Positions 38,322-49,624 of a stretch of 64,000 nt of DNA are shown here, piece after piece. Origin of the DNA: Deltaproteobacteria bacterium (GTDB taxonomy: Bacteria; Desulfobacterota; Binatia; JACPRU01); contig JACPRU010000046.1 of assembly GCA_016189835.1 (NCBI GenBank), positions 1 to 64,000 of the forward strand. Direction: 5' to 3'. The notes beneath the pieces are model-generated. The model ran no database searches. It was given only the letters and a program-made list of their open reading frames with translations, and had not been told where the DNA came from. Position numbers and translations under genes: made by a program. How positions within the stretch are numbered: position 1 is the stretch's first letter; the number at the start of each line of letters is the position of its first letter.

Positions 38322-40061
38322 ATGACGCCTCAAGCCAAGCCCGAGCCTCCGCCGGTCGCCGCCCCGCGGGCCACGGCGCACCCTCGTTCGCGGGCCCGTG
38401 CGGGCGACCTGGGCCGCAGCGGCGTCCCCCGCTGGCTGCTCGCCATCGTCGTAGCACTGCCGCTGGCGCTGTTCTCGATCGACCTCGGCACGCCGTCGCT
38501 GTGGGATCCGGACGAAGGCCTGGCGGCCGAGGTGGCGCGCGAGATGCTGCTGACGCGGCAGTGGCTCACACCGCAGCTCAACTTCGCTCCCTACACGGAA
38601 AAGCCGCCGCTCTACTTCTGGGCGCTGGCGGCCGCGATGCGCGCGTTCGGCGTGAGGAACGAGGCCGCGATCCGCCTGCCCTCGGTGCTGCTGTCGATCG
38701 CCGGGGTGTGGCTGACGCTGTCCTGGGGATGGCGCCACCTGCGGCCCGTCGCCGGGACGTTCGCCGCGCTGGTGCTCGCCACCTCGGCCGGCTACGTCGC
38801 GATCGGCCGGCTCGGCATCGACGATGCGGCGGCCGGCGTGCTGCTGTCGATCGCCATGCTCGGCATGAGCGAGCCGCTGCTGTCGCGGCGCGCCGGCTTC
38901 CCGTGGCTGTTCTATCTGGCGCTCGGCGGCGCGATCTTGAGCTTTGGAGTCGCCGCCGTGCTGCTTCCCGCCGCGGTGGCGTTGCTGTTCGGGGCGCTGC
39001 TGCGCGAGCCGGGCCGCTGGCTCGACCTGCGTCCGTTCCGCGGGCTCGGCGTGCTCTGCGCGCTGGTCGCGCCCGTGCTCGGCCTGGCGGCGGCGCGCGA
39101 CCCCGGCTACGTGCGTGCTCTGGTCTTCGAGCACAACTTGATCCGCTTCCTCGACCCGGCCTTCGACGACTCCCATTCGTACTCGATCGTCGCCTTTGCG
39201 GGCATCGTGCCGCTGCTGATGCTGCCGTGGGGCGTGTTCCTGCCCTGGTCGCTGCGTGACGCCGGTCGCAGCGGCGGCGAGCGATCGCGCGAGGCCCGGC
39301 TCTACCTGATCGCCTGGCTGGCGGGCGACCTGCTGTTCTTTGTCGCGTCGGCGGCCAACGTCGTCGCCTACGTGGTGATCGCTCTCACGCCGCTCGCCCT
39401 GCTCACGGGGCGAGCGATCGCGCGGTTCCTGCGCCGGCCTCGTGCCGCCAGCGTCTTCGGCGATCCGCTGCTGCTCGGATCCGGCCTGCTCTTCGTGGTC
39501 GTGCTGGCCATCCCCTTTCTCACCCGCCGCCTGCTGCAGAACGAGTACCCGACGTACGCGGACAAGCTGGTGTTCAGCTTTCTGCTGATCCCGCTCGCCG
39601 GGGTCGGGATCGGCGCAGTGGCGCGCCGCAACCGCATCGGCGCGCTCGGCGTGGTCGCCCTGTGCGGAGCGCTGACGCTGTCGGGCAGCTACCATTTCGG
39701 CAGCGCGACGGTCTCCGCCTACAACAGCATGGAGGCGCCGGCGGACATGATCGCCGAGCGGCTGCCGGCGAACGCGTCTATCGTCAGCTACGGCACCACC
39801 AGCCACACTCTGGCCTTCTACTCCGGCCGTCCGGTGCGGCTGCTCGCCTCGGCCGCCGACGCCGGGCCGCTGCTGAACGACTCGGCACCCGTCGCGCTGC
39901 TCACCAAGGAGCGCTTTCTGGCCGACGTCCGCGCCGAGCTGCGCCAGCCGCTGTACCTCTGGTGGATGGGCGACTCGAAGAAGGTGCTGCTCGCCAACCT
40001 GCCGCCGCCGCCAAAAGGGGACCGGCGGATCCTCCTGCCGGGTCAGCCGGGCGGTTCGTAG
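38322..40061 (+). CDS. ArnT-like integral membrane glycosyltransferase
   Basis: LWDPDEGLAAEVAREMLLTRQWLTPQLNFAPYTEKPPLYFW motif, many TMs. Confidence 0.82.
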   Translation: MTPQAKPEPPPVAAPRATAHPRSRARAGDLGRSGVPRWLLAIVVALPLALFSIDLGTPSLWDPDEGLAAEVAREMLLTRQWLTPQLNFAPYTEKPPLYFWALAAAMRAFGVRNEAAIRLPSVLLSIAGVWLTLSWGWRHLRPVAGTFAALVLATSAGYVAIGRLGIDDAAAGVLLSIAMLGMSEPLLSRRAGFPWLFYLALGGAILSFGVAAVLLPAAVALLFGALLREPGRWLDLRPFRGLGVLCALVAPVLGLAAARDPGYVRALVFEHNLIRFLDPAFDDSHSYSIVAFAGIVPLLMLPWGVFLPWSLRDAGRSGGERSREARLYLIAWLAGDLLFFVASAANVVAYVVIALTPLALLTGRAIARFLRRPRAASVFGDPLLLGSGLLFVVVLAIPFLTRRLLQNEYPTYADKLVFSFLLIPLAGVGIGAVARRNRIGALGVVALCGALTLSGSYHFGSATVSAYNSMEAPADMIAERLPANASIVSYGTTSHTLAFYSGRPVRLLASAADAGPLLNDSAPVALLTKERFLADVRAELRQPLYLWWMGDSKKVLLANLPPPPKGDRRILLPGQPGGS

Positions 40062-40157
40062 CGGCGCCCGGCTTGGAGCCGGGAGCAGGAGCCAGCCCGC
40101 CGCCATGCGGGGCCGTCCGAGCGACGCTCGCGAGGGAGAGCCGCGCCGGCGCCCGAC

Positions 40158-41948
40158 TCACGCATCGTGGCTCGGGCCCGCGGCAGCGCCGGGCAGAACG
40201 ACGCGCACGGTGGTACCGAGCCCGAGCGCGCTCTCGATGGCCAGCGAGCCGCCGTGCGCCTGAATGATGTGCTTGACGATCGCCAGGCCGAGGCCGGTGC
40301 CGCCGAGCTCGCGCGAGCGCGCGCGGTCCACCCGGTAGAAGCGCTCGGTCAAGCGCGGAACGTCCTTCCGCGGGATGCCGACGCCGTTGTCGCGCACGGC
40401 GATCTCCACCGCCAGCGGAACGCCGTCGCCGGCGGACCGCGCGACGACGCGCACCTCGCTGCCGGGGCCGCTGTACTTGATGCCGTTGTCGATCAAGTTG
40501 ATCAGCACCTGCTCGAGCCGGTCGCGGTCGGCGAGCACCGGCGGCAGGCCCGGGGCGATTTCCACGCGCACGGCGACGCCGCGCTCCTCGGCCTTCTGCC
40601 GCAGCACCTCGACGCAGCCGCGCACCACCTCCTCGACCGCCAGCGGCCGTGCCCGCAGCTCGGTGCGCCCGAGCTCGAGATCGGAGAGCGTGAGCAGATC
40701 GTCGATCAGGCGCGTCAGGCGTTCGCAGTGCCGCAGGATCACGGCGACGAACTCGGCGGCGCGCCGGGGATCGCCGAGCGCCCCGCTCTGCAGCGTCTCG
40801 GCATAGCCGCGGATCGCCGTCAGCGGCGTGCGCAGCTCATGGGAGACGTTGGCCACGAACTCGGCGCGCATCGCCTCGAAGTGGCGAATGCGGGTCAGGT
40901 CGTGCAGCACGAGGATCGCGCCGAACGGCTCGGTCGGGCCCGCGCTCGTCACCGCGCTCGCCGACAACACGCGGTTGCGCTCGCGCCCCGGGAACGTGAT
41001 CTCCCGCTGCAGCACCTGGCCCGGCTGGCGCAGCGCCTCCCCGACCAGCGCGATGACCTCCGACGCCCGACACACGAGCGACAGCTTGGCGCCGGCCGGT
41101 TCGCCGTCGATCGGCAGCTCGAGCTGCTCGATCGCCGAAGCGTTGCAGAGGACCATGCGGCCCTCGGCGTCGAGCACGACCACGCCGTCGGCCATGCTGC
41201 GCAGTACCGCCTCGAGCTTGCCGCGCTCGGCCTCGGTCGCCGCCAGCCGCGCGCGCATCTCGCGGCCGAGCTCGACGAGATGCCGCTCGAGCGCGCCGAG
41301 CTCGTCCTCCCGTGGCGGCTGCGCCGCTTCGGCGGCTCCGGCGAGCGCCGCTCGCGACAGCGCCTCGATGCGCTGGATTCTCGCGGCGATTCGCCGCGAG
41401 AACCCCAGCGCCGAGGCGCCGCCGAGCAGCAGCGCCGCGAGCAGGCCGTAGGTCAGCGTTCGCCGCACGATCGACCGCGCCGCTTCGAGGTCGCGCAGCG
41501 GTACGGCGACGCGCACGAACCGCAGCCCGTGCTCGCGGCGGTCCGCTACGGCGACGTAGAGCATGTCGAAGCCGAGCGTGCGGCTGAAGCGCGTCGCCAC
41601 GCCCGCTCCGCGCTGCCGCGCCACCGCCACCTCCGGCCGCGACCCGTGGTTCTCGAGCGACGTCGAAGGCTCCTCGGACTCGCCGACCACCCGCCCGTCG
41701 TCGGCGACGACCGTGACGCGGCCGCCGATCTCGCGGGCGTGTACCGCGCAGAGCCGGTCGAGATCGGCGCCGGAGGCCCCCCATGGCAGCGCATCGGCGG
41801 CCAGTCGCGCCTCGCGCTCGAGGCGCTCGGTCAGCGACTGGACGTACAGCCGTTGGAAGGCGCGCGACCAGTAGAACGCGGCGACCAGAACGACCGCCGT
41901 CACCACCGCGAGGATGGGCAGCAGCAACTGGACGGAGAGCCGGCGCAC
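40158..41948 (-). CDS. phoR: Phosphate regulon sensor histidine kinase
   Basis: HAMP/PAS region, FVANVSHELRTPLTAIRGYAETLQSGAL, LINLIDNGIKYSGPGSEV, GTGLGLAIVKHIIQAHGG; next to phoB. Confidence 0.88.
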   Translation of the reverse strand: MRRLSVQLLLPILAVVTAVVLVAAFYWSRAFQRLYVQSLTERLEREARLAADALPWGASGADLDRLCAVHAREIGGRVTVVADDGRVVGESEEPSTSLENHGSRPEVAVARQRGAGVATRFSRTLGFDMLYVAVADRREHGLRFVRVAVPLRDLEAARSIVRRTLTYGLLAALLLGGASALGFSRRIAARIQRIEALSRAALAGAAEAAQPPREDELGALERHLVELGREMRARLAATEAERGKLEAVLRSMADGVVVLDAEGRMVLCNASAIEQLELPIDGEPAGAKLSLVCRASEVIALVGEALRQPGQVLQREITFPGRERNRVLSASAVTSAGPTEPFGAILVLHDLTRIRHFEAMRAEFVANVSHELRTPLTAIRGYAETLQSGALGDPRRAAEFVAVILRHCERLTRLIDDLLTLSDLELGRTELRARPLAVEEVVRGCVEVLRQKAEERGVAVRVEIAPGLPPVLADRDRLEQVLINLIDNGIKYSGPGSEVRVVARSAGDGVPLAVEIAVRDNGVGIPRKDVPRLTERFYRVDRARSRELGGTGLGLAIVKHIIQAHGGSLAIESALGLGTTVRVVLPGAAAGPSHDA

Positions 41949-41954
41949 GGCAGG

Positions 41955-42701
41955 CTACGATCGGGTCCCGGTCTTGCGCGACGGCCGATCGAGCGCATCG
42001 GGCTTGAACTTGTAGCCGAAGCCCCGGACCGTGAGGATCAGCTCGGGGCTCGCATCGTCGCGCTCGACCTGCAGCCGCAATCGGCGCACGTGGACGTCGA
42101 CGGTGCGCGGCTCGACGTGCGTGTCGCTGCCCCAGACGAGGTCGAGGATGTCGCCGCGCGAGAACGCGCGCTCGGGGTTCTGCGTGAAGAAGCGCAGCAG
42201 CTCGAACTCCCGCAGCGACAGGTGCAGCGGCTTGCCGTCGAGGAACGCCTCGTAACCGTCGAGATCGATGCGCAGGCGCCCGCGCTCCCACACCTGGTGC
42301 GGCCGCTCGACTTCCGCGCCGTAGGCACGCCGCACCAGCGCCTTCACGCGCGCCAGCAGCTCGCGCGGGCTGAACGGCTTGGTCACGTAGTCGTCGGCGC
42401 CGATCTCCAGCCCGAGCACCTTGTCGACCTCGGTGGCGCGCGCGGTCAGCATCAGCACCGGCAGCTGGGCGGTGCGCTGCTCGGCACGCAGCACGCGGCA
42501 GACCTCGAGCCCGTTCATGCCCGGCAGCATGAGGTCGAGCACGATCAGGTGCGGCCGATGCTTGCGCGCCAGGGAAAGCGCCTGCTCGCCGTCGCCCGCC
42601 TCGAGCACCGTGAAGCCCTCCTGCTCGAGGTTGTAGCGGACGAGGTTGCGGATGTCCGCCTCGTCGTCGACGACCAGGATCTGTCGGCGGGTCCCGCTCA
42701 C
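41955..42701 (-). CDS. phoB: Phosphate regulon response regulator
   Basis: GTG start; ILVVDDEADIRNLVRYNLEQEGF...LDLMLPGMNGLEVCR...VEPRTVDVHVRRLRLQVE. Confidence 0.9.
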   Translation of the reverse strand: MSGTRRQILVVDDEADIRNLVRYNLEQEGFTVLEAGDGEQALSLARKHRPHLIVLDLMLPGMNGLEVCRVLRAEQRTAQLPVLMLTARATEVDKVLGLEIGADDYVTKPFSPRELLARVKALVRRAYGAEVERPHQVWERGRLRIDLDGYEAFLDGKPLHLSLREFELLRFFTQNPERAFSRGDILDLVWGSDTHVEPRTVDVHVRRLRLQVERDDASPELILTVRGFGYKFKPDALDRPSRKTGTRS

Positions 42702-43393
42702 GCGAGCTCGGCGCCGCCCCGCGGCAGCGACGCCGCGTGCCGGATCATCTTGCCGTCGACCATGAACACCACCATCTCGGCGATGTTGGTCGCATGATCG
42801 GCGATCCGCTCGAGGTACTTGGAGACGAGCAGGATGCGCGTCGCCCGAGAGATCGTCTTCGGCTCCTCGACCATGAAGGAGAGCAGCTCCCGGTAGAGCT
42901 GGTGGGCGTAGCCGTCGACGACGTCGTCCTGCTCGATCACCCGGCGCGCCAGCGCGGTGTCGCGCCGCACGAGGGCGTCGAGGCTCGTGCGCACCATCTG
43001 CTGCGCCTCCTTCGCCATGTTCGGGACGTCGATGTAGGGCTTGAGCATCGGCTCGTCGTTCAGCTCGAGGGCCCGCTCGCAGATGTTCACCGCCATGTCG
43101 CCGATCCGCTCGAGATCGGTGTTGACCTTCAACGCCGTGGTCACGAAGCGCAGGTCGCCCGCTGCCGGCTGATGCAGCGCGATCACCTTCAAGCACTCCT
43201 CGTCGATCAGGATGTCGAGCCGGTTCACCTCGCGGTCGCGAGCGATCACCTCGCGGGCGAGCTCGGAGTCGCGCTCCACCAGAGACTCGATGGCGTGCGC
43301 GATCTGTCGCTCGACGAGCCCGCCCATGCGCAGCAGCAGCTCCTGCAGGCTCTGGAGCTCGTCCTCGAAGTGGCGATCGGTGTGCAGAGTCAT
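42698..43393 (-). CDS. phoU: Phosphate signaling complex protein PhoU
   Basis: MTLHTDRHFEDELQSLQELLLRMGGLVERQI...ALKVNTDLERIGDMAVNICERA. Confidence 0.92.
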   Translation of the reverse strand: MTLHTDRHFEDELQSLQELLLRMGGLVERQIAHAIESLVERDSELAREVIARDREVNRLDILIDEECLKVIALHQPAAGDLRFVTTALKVNTDLERIGDMAVNICERALELNDEPMLKPYIDVPNMAKEAQQMVRTSLDALVRRDTALARRVIEQDDVVDGYAHQLYRELLSFMVEEPKTISRATRILLVSKYLERIADHATNIAEMVVFMVDGKMIRHAASLPRGGAELA

Positions 43394-43406
43394 GGCCTCT
43401 CCCTCA

Positions 43407-43490
43407 GCGCGGCACGGCCGCAACCGAACGGTGGTCGCGTACCGAGGCCTCGTATCTCACATCTTCGTGCAACACTGCGAAGTCGTGCCC
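43407..43490 (-). repeat. ~85-bp dispersed repeat, copy B (just upstream of phoU)
   Basis: 52-bp core GCGCGGCACGGCCGCAACCGAACGGTGGTCGCGTACCGAGGCCTCGTATCTC (43407-43458), identical to 43501-43552. Confidence 0.9.
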
Positions 43491-43500
43491 TAGTAGCCTA

Positions 43501-43584
43501 GCGCGGCACGGCCGCAACCGAACGGTGGTCGCGTACCGAGGCCTCGTATCTCCTGTCTTCGTAGGAAGACGCGAAATCCTGCCC
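43501..43584 (-). repeat. ~85-bp dispersed repeat, copy C (just downstream of pstB)
   Basis: Same 52-bp core (43501-43552) and similar flank; 94-bp period relative to copy B. Confidence 0.9.
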
Positions 43585-43594
43585 TCGTCGATGA

Positions 43595-44464
43595 TCACCC
43601 GAAACGGCCGGTGATGTAGTCCTCGGTCTCGCGCTTGTCGCGCGCGGTGAAGATCTTCTCGGTCGAACCCACTTCGACGAGCTTGCCGAGGTAGAGGAAC
43701 GCCGTCAGATCCGAGACCCGGGCCGCCTGCTGCATGTTGTGGGTCACGATCACGATAGTATATCGCTGCGAGAGCTCGTGGATCAAAGATTCCACCTTCG
43801 CGGTGGCGATCGGGTCGAGCGCGGAGCAGGGCTCGTCCATCAAGATGACCTCGGGCTCGACCGCGATCGCCCGCGCGATGCACAGGCGCTGCTGCTGTCC
43901 GCCGGAGAGCGCGAGCGCGCTGGCGCGCAAGCGGTCCGTGACCTCGTCCCACAGCGCCGCGCTCTTCAGGCTCTTCTCCACCGCGGCGTCGAGCGCGTTC
44001 TTGCGCCGCGCGCCGGCGATGCGCAGCCCGTAGGCGACGTTGTCGTATATCGACTTCGGGAACGGGTTCGACTTCTGGAAGACCATGCCGACCCGCTGGC
44101 GCAGGGCCACCACGTCGGTGCGCCGGTCGTAGATGTTGACGCCGTCGAGCAGGATCTCGCCCGTCACCCGCACGTCGTCGACCAGGTCGTTCATGCGGTT
44201 CAGGCAGCGCAGCAGCGTCGACTTGCCGCAGCCGGAGGGCCCGATGAAGGCGGTGACGCGTCGCTGCGGGATCGCCAAGTCGATGTCCTCGAGCGCGGCC
44301 TTCTCGCCGTAGCGCAGCCCGAGCCCGCGGATCTGGATCAGCGTGCGCGGCGCCGCGCCCGCCGCCGGAGTGCCGCGCACCGCTCCGCTGCTGTGCTGCT
44401 CGCTCGACTGACGAGCCGGCTTCACCTTGAAGTTCCAGCCTCGTTCGGTCACTGCTGTCTCCAT
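43595..44464 (-). CDS. pstB: Phosphate ABC transporter ATP-binding protein
   Basis: [63 protein letters not shown]. Confidence 0.94.
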   Translation of the reverse strand: METAVTERGWNFKVKPARQSSEQHSSGAVRGTPAAGAAPRTLIQIRGLGLRYGEKAALEDIDLAIPQRRVTAFIGPSGCGKSTLLRCLNRMNDLVDDVRVTGEILLDGVNIYDRRTDVVALRQRVGMVFQKSNPFPKSIYDNVAYGLRIAGARRKNALDAAVEKSLKSAALWDEVTDRLRASALALSGGQQQRLCIARAIAVEPEVILMDEPCSALDPIATAKVESLIHELSQRYTIVIVTHNMQQAARVSDLTAFLYLGKLVEVGSTEKIFTARDKRETEDYITGRFG

Positions 44465-44499
44465 CGCGGACCCTCTCGCCGCTCGCGCGCAAGCCTCGT

Positions 44500-46119
44500 T
44501 CAGACGGCGGACACCTGGAGGCGCCGGCGCAGCCGGTTGCGGAGCAGAATCGCCGTCAGGTTCAGGAACAGTACGATCGTCAGCAGCAAGACCGTGGTCA
44601 TGTAGACCATCGGCCGCGCGACATCGACGTTCGGCGACTGGAAGCCGACGTCGTAGATGTGAAAGCCGAGATGCATGAACTTGCGCTCGAAATGGAAGAA
44701 CGGGAAGAAGCCGTCGAGCGGCAGCGCGGGCGCCAGCTTGACGACGCCGGTGATCATCAACGGCGCAACCTCCCCCGCGGCGCGCGCCATCGCCAGGATG
44801 AGGCCGGTGAGGATCGACGGCAGCACCGCCGGCAGCACCACCCGCCAGGTGGTCTCGAACTTGGTCGCGGCCAGCGCCAGCGACGCCTCGCGCACCCCGC
44901 GCGGCACGGCGGCGAGCCCTTCCTCCGTGGCGACGATCACGACCGGGACCGTGAGCAGCGCCAGCGTCAGTGACGCCCAGAGGATGCCGCCTGTGCCGAA
45001 CGTCGGCGTCGGCAGCGCCTCGGGGAAGAACCAGCGATCGACGGTTCCGCCGATCGTGTAGATGAAGAAGCCGACGCCGAAGACGCCGAACACGATCGAA
45101 GGAACGCCGGCGAGGTTGTTGACGGCGATGCGCACGGCGCTGACGAACGGCCCCTGCTTGGCGTACTCGCGCAGGTAGACCGCGGCGACGATGCCGAGCG
45201 GCGTGACCAGCACGCTCATGATCATCACCATCATCACGGTGCCGAAGATCGCCGGGAACACGCCGCCCTCGGTGTTCGACTCGCGCGGATCCGCGCTCAC
45301 GAACTCCCACAGCTTCGTCGCGTAGAAGCCCGCCTTCGCGAACGCGCCCATGCGGTTCGGGCGGTAGGCGCGGACGATCTTGTCGAGCGGGATCTCGACC
45401 TCGCGCCCGCCCGCGATGGTCGCCACCAGCCGCTCGTTTTGGCCCTGGCGCAGCCGGGTCAGCCGCTCCACGCTCTGCTGATAGGCGGCCTGCAGCGAGG
45501 CGATCTCCCGGTGGGCCGCGTCGATCTCGGCGCCGTCGCGCGCGCCGCGGAGCTCGCGACCGCGCAACCGCAGGCGCAAGCGCTCCTGCGCGTGGTTGTT
45601 CGCGCCGATCTCGCCCTTCTCGATGGAGAAGATCTCCTCGTGCAGGCGAAGGGCCTCGGACAGGCGCCCCTCCAGCGCGGCCCACGCCTCCGCGGGTCCG
45701 GTCGCCACCGCCCGGTCGGCCTGGCGGAGCGCGGAGATCTCGCCATAGAAGTTTCCCCACTCCCGGCGCTCGAGAACGACGACGTCGGCCGGCCGCTCGC
45801 GACGGGCGATCCTCGCCTCGTCGATCCACAGGAAGTCCGAGCCCTCGACGTCGCGGTTGCCACGCTTCACCTGCAAGCGGTACTCGGCCGGCGTGCCGAG
45901 CGGAGCATCCGGGGCGGGGATCGCCTCCCGCTCGCTGACCTCGCCGACCACGACCGTCCCATCGTCGAGCACGAGCCGCTCGACGCCGCGCGGCCAGAAG
46001 AAGCCGAGACCGTTGACCAGCACGAGCGTCACCAAACCCGTGACCATCAGCAGGCTGAGCGCCAGCATCGCGCCGGTCAGCCACACGAACGGGTCGCCGC
46101 TCTTCCAGAAATCCTTCAC
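44500..46119 (-). CDS. pstA: Phosphate ABC transporter permease PstA with large extracytoplasmic insertion
   Basis: GTG start [19 protein letters not shown]...; EREVPL-like inserted region; ...[46 protein letters not shown]. Confidence 0.88.
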   Translation of the reverse strand: MKDFWKSGDPFVWLTGAMLALSLLMVTGLVTLVLVNGLGFFWPRGVERLVLDDGTVVVGEVSEREAIPAPDAPLGTPAEYRLQVKRGNRDVEGSDFLWIDEARIARRERPADVVVLERREWGNFYGEISALRQADRAVATGPAEAWAALEGRLSEALRLHEEIFSIEKGEIGANNHAQERLRLRLRGRELRGARDGAEIDAAHREIASLQAAYQQSVERLTRLRQGQNERLVATIAGGREVEIPLDKIVRAYRPNRMGAFAKAGFYATKLWEFVSADPRESNTEGGVFPAIFGTVMMVMIMSVLVTPLGIVAAVYLREYAKQGPFVSAVRIAVNNLAGVPSIVFGVFGVGFFIYTIGGTVDRWFFPEALPTPTFGTGGILWASLTLALLTVPVVIVATEEGLAAVPRGVREASLALAATKFETTWRVVLPAVLPSILTGLILAMARAAGEVAPLMITGVVKLAPALPLDGFFPFFHFERKFMHLGFHIYDVGFQSPNVDVARPMVYMTTVLLLTIVLFLNLTAILLRNRLRRRLQVSAV

Positions 46120-48377
46120 AGCGCGCGGTACCTCTCGCGCAGCCGCAGCCGCACCAGCTCGGCGGCGGTGTTGACCGCGAACGTCATGACGAATAGCAAG
46201 AGCGCCGCGACGAACAGTACGCGGAACAGCGTCCCGCCCTGGGGAGCCTCGGGCAACTCGACCGCGATGTTCGCCGACAGCGCGCGGAAGCCGTTGAAGA
46301 TCGACCAGCTCGTGACCGGCGTGTTGCCGGTCGCCATCAGCACGATCATGGTCTCGCCAACGGCGCGGCCGAAGCCGATCATGATCGCCGAGAAGATCCC
46401 CGGACTCGCGCTCGGCAGGACCACGCGCACGGCGGTCTGCCAGCGCGTCGCGCCGAGCGCGAGCGACCCCGCGGTCAGGTGCGGCGGCACGTTGGACAGC
46501 GAATCTTCGGCAATCGTGAAGATCACCGGCACGACCGCGAAGCCCATCGCCAGCCCGACGACGATCGAGTTGCGCTGATCGTAGGTGACGCCGAGTATCT
46601 CGCGAAGCCACACGCGGTAGTCGCCGCCGAGCAACGCTCGGTCGATCCAGTGGCCGCAAGCGAACGACAGCCACAGGCCGCCGATCACCACCGGGATCAA
46701 CAAGAACACCTCGGTGCCGGGTGTCAGGCGCGAGCGCCAGCCTTCGGGCAGCGCGCGCCAGCCGCCGGCCGCCATCAACACGAGCGCGGAGGTGACGACC
46801 GGGGAAACGATGATGCCGGGCACGATGCGCTCGATCGTGGGGGCGAGCCACAGCCCCGCGAGGAAGCCGAGCACCACGCTCGGCAGGGCCGCCATGATCT
46901 CGACCGTCGGCTTGATCATCGCCTTCAGGCGCGGGTGCATGAACTGCGAAGCGTACAGCGCGCTCGCCAGAGCGATCGGCACCGCGACCAGTAGGGCATA
47001 GAACGTACCCTTGAGCGTTCCGAACAGCAGCGGCGTGAGCGAGAGCTTCGCCTCGAAGTCGTCGCTGCCTCCGGTCGACTGCCAGACGTACGCCGGCCGG
47101 TCGTAGCCCTCGTACCAGAGCTTGCCGAACAGCGCCCGCAGGCTGACTTCGGGATGCGGGCAATCGATGTCCCACTGGAGTAGGCGACCGCCCGCACCCA
47201 CCGCCACCAGTCCGTCCGACTTCGGAGAGTAGGCGATCGCGGTCGCGGATTCGGTCGTCGAAGGGATGCGCAGCAGCGTTTCGCCGGTCGTCGCGTAGTC
47301 GAGGCGCAGCTCTCCGGCGCCATCGCCGGTCCAGAAGCCTTTGTGCCGGCGCGACGCCGAGAACGTGACCACGGCGGCATGGTGCGTGGGAAAGGCGTGA
47401 ATCGGAACGAGCTCGGGTTCGCCTTCGGCACCGGGCAAGAGCTGCCAGGTGGCGACGCCGCCGGACTGATCGCCGACCACCAGCGTACGGTCGCCGATCA
47501 GGAAGCCGAGCACCGTGATCGTGGTCTTCGCCCCGCCCTTCGCCGGCGCGAGGCGCAGCTCTTTCGCCCTCAGAACGGCGTGCGCGAGCTCGCCGGTCGT
47601 CGTACCGATGTAGAGATGATCGCCGCGGCTGTCGATCGCCAGCGTGGAGACCTCGCCCGTGCTCGGCACGTCGAGGACTCTGCGGGTCTCCTCGCGCGTG
47701 GTCGCCCCGAGCAGTGACGTCTCCTCGGCAACGCGCACGACGAGCACTTGCTTCGGCGAAACCGTGGCCGCGGCTACCGAGCCGCCCTCGTGCGCCACGT
47801 ACGCCAGGCGGCGAATCGGCTGCCCCACTGGATCCATCACCAGCGGATCGAGGGCGCGCACGTTGGCCTCGACTTGCCGGCCGCTCGCTTGCCGAGCGCC
47901 GCTGAAGGACACGCCGAGCGGCAACACGCGTCCGTCGGAGAGCCCGAGTGCGAGCGGCCGGTAGCCCGGGGCCGACACCGCCGTCACCTTCGCTTGACCG
48001 AGTGCGGGCAGCTCGAGCTTGCGGACGGGCGCACCACCGACCAGCGACACGACATGCACGCCGTTCTCGGCGACGACCACCGCCAGCGCGCGGTACTCGT
48101 CGGTGTCGATCGCCAGTACGTGCGCACCGAAGTTGGCGGCGACGGGGGGCAGCGGCTTCACCGCAGCGGGGCGCAGCAGCGGGTACACCTCGGCGACGAT
48201 CACGAAGAGGATCGCCAGGATCGCGCCGATGATGATGACACCGCCGGCGGTCACGGCGTGGCGGGCCGCCACATCGAAGAACCGGCGGCGGGCGAAGCGG
48301 GTGGAAAAGACTTGGAGGGGCGGAGGCGGGAGACCCGGCTCCACCCCTTCCGTGACGGTTCCTGTGGAGATCGGCAT
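46116..48377 (-). CDS. pstC: Phosphate ABC transporter permease PstC with large beta-propeller-like insertion
   Basis: TM1 then ~370 aa WD-like region, then [94 protein letters not shown]. Confidence 0.88.
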   Translation of the reverse strand: MPISTGTVTEGVEPGLPPPPLQVFSTRFARRRFFDVAARHAVTAGGVIIIGAILAILFVIVAEVYPLLRPAAVKPLPPVAANFGAHVLAIDTDEYRALAVVVAENGVHVVSLVGGAPVRKLELPALGQAKVTAVSAPGYRPLALGLSDGRVLPLGVSFSGARQASGRQVEANVRALDPLVMDPVGQPIRRLAYVAHEGGSVAAATVSPKQVLVVRVAEETSLLGATTREETRRVLDVPSTGEVSTLAIDSRGDHLYIGTTTGELAHAVLRAKELRLAPAKGGAKTTITVLGFLIGDRTLVVGDQSGGVATWQLLPGAEGEPELVPIHAFPTHHAAVVTFSASRRHKGFWTGDGAGELRLDYATTGETLLRIPSTTESATAIAYSPKSDGLVAVGAGGRLLQWDIDCPHPEVSLRALFGKLWYEGYDRPAYVWQSTGGSDDFEAKLSLTPLLFGTLKGTFYALLVAVPIALASALYASQFMHPRLKAMIKPTVEIMAALPSVVLGFLAGLWLAPTIERIVPGIIVSPVVTSALVLMAAGGWRALPEGWRSRLTPGTEVFLLIPVVIGGLWLSFACGHWIDRALLGGDYRVWLREILGVTYDQRNSIVVGLAMGFAVVPVIFTIAEDSLSNVPPHLTAGSLALGATRWQTAVRVVLPSASPGIFSAIMIGFGRAVGETMIVLMATGNTPVTSWSIFNGFRALSANIAVELPEAPQGGTLFRVLFVAALLLFVMTFAVNTAAELVRLRLRERYRAL

Positions 48378-48397
48378 CGGTAACCGTTCCGCCGCGG

Positions 48398-49396
48398 TCA
48401 GTTGATCTTCTTCAGATCCTCTTCCACGACCGCGAGCGGCAGCGGGAAGTAGCCGTCCTTCACGACCTCTTCCTGCCCTTCCTTGGACAACACCATCTTC
48501 ATGAACTCGTGGGTCATCGGCTCGAGGGGCTTGCCGTCCGGCTTGTTGACGTAGACGTAGAGGAAGCGCGCGATCGGATACTTGCCCGAATAAGCGTTCT
48601 GCGCATTCGCCTCCACGCACGCCCCGCCCTGCTCCTTGGAGATCGGCACGGGGCGGACGCCCGGCGTCGCGTAACCGATGCCGCTGTAGCCGATGCCGAA
48701 GCGGTCGACGGTCACGCTCTGCACGACCGAAGCCGATCCGGGTTGCTCCTTCACCTCGTCCTTGTAGTCGCCGTTGCCGAGCACGTGCTCCTTGAAGAAG
48801 CCGTAGGTGCCGGAGGCGGAGTTACGGCCGTAGAGGCTGATCGGGCGATCTACCCAGTCGGCCTTGAGCCCGACCTGCCCCCACGTCTTGACGTCCTCCT
48901 TGTAACCGCCGCGGCGCGACTTCGAGAAGATCGCGTCCACTTGTTGCATGCTCAGGCACTCAATCGGATCGTCTTTGTTGACGAACACCGCGAGCGAATC
49001 GACGGCGACGCGGATCGCGGTCGGCTTGTAGCCGAACTTGTTCTCGAAACCGTCGATCTCGGTGTTCTTCATAGGGCGCGACATCGGACCGAGCTGAGCG
49101 GTGCCGGAGATCAGCGCCGGAGGGGCGGTGCTCGACCCCTTGCCTTCGACCTGGATCTTCACGTTGGGATAGAATTTGCCGAACTTCTCGCTCCAGAACG
49201 TCATCAGGTTGTTCAGCGTGTCGGAGCCGACGCTCGAGATGTTGCCTGAGATGCCACCCACGGCCTTGTAAGCTACGAGCTTCGGATCCACCTCCACGCT
49301 CGCCGCCGAGCTCCGCGCGGCCGATGCGAGGGCCAACCCGATCGCGACGAGCACGGCTTCCCCCCAGCGGTTCCACACCCGGTTGCCTCTCAGCAT
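48398..49396 (-). CDS. pstS: Phosphate ABC transporter substrate-binding protein
   Basis: [63 protein letters not shown]. Confidence 0.9.
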   Translation of the reverse strand: MLRGNRVWNRWGEAVLVAIGLALASAARSSAASVEVDPKLVAYKAVGGISGNISSVGSDTLNNLMTFWSEKFGKFYPNVKIQVEGKGSSTAPPALISGTAQLGPMSRPMKNTEIDGFENKFGYKPTAIRVAVDSLAVFVNKDDPIECLSMQQVDAIFSKSRRGGYKEDVKTWGQVGLKADWVDRPISLYGRNSASGTYGFFKEHVLGNGDYKDEVKEQPGSASVVQSVTVDRFGIGYSGIGYATPGVRPVPISKEQGGACVEANAQNAYSGKYPIARFLYVYVNKPDGKPLEPMTHEFMKMVLSKEGQEEVVKDGYFPLPLAVVEEDLKKIN

Positions 49397-49479
49397 TCTT
49401 CGTTCTCCTTATGGCTATGAACTAACGCACGATTGTTACGAAACGATGACGACTCGGTGACGGTTCGAAGTGCGGCTAG

Positions 49480-49624
49480 TCAGAACTTGGCGGTCAGGTC
49501 GATTTGCCAGCGCTTCTCGAGCTCGGAGTCGCCGGCGATCTTTTCGACGAACCACGCCGTCGACACGAACTGCACGTTCTTCATCACGACGTAGCTGAGC
49601 TGGAGGATGTGCCCCTCGCGGTTG
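49480..49624 (-). pseudogene. 3' fragment of an outer-membrane porin-like gene
   Basis: NREGHILQLSYVVMKNVQFVSTAWFVEKIAGDSELEKRWQIDLTAKF* is a typical porin C-terminal strand set ending in F; upstream barrel absent. Confidence 0.55.
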
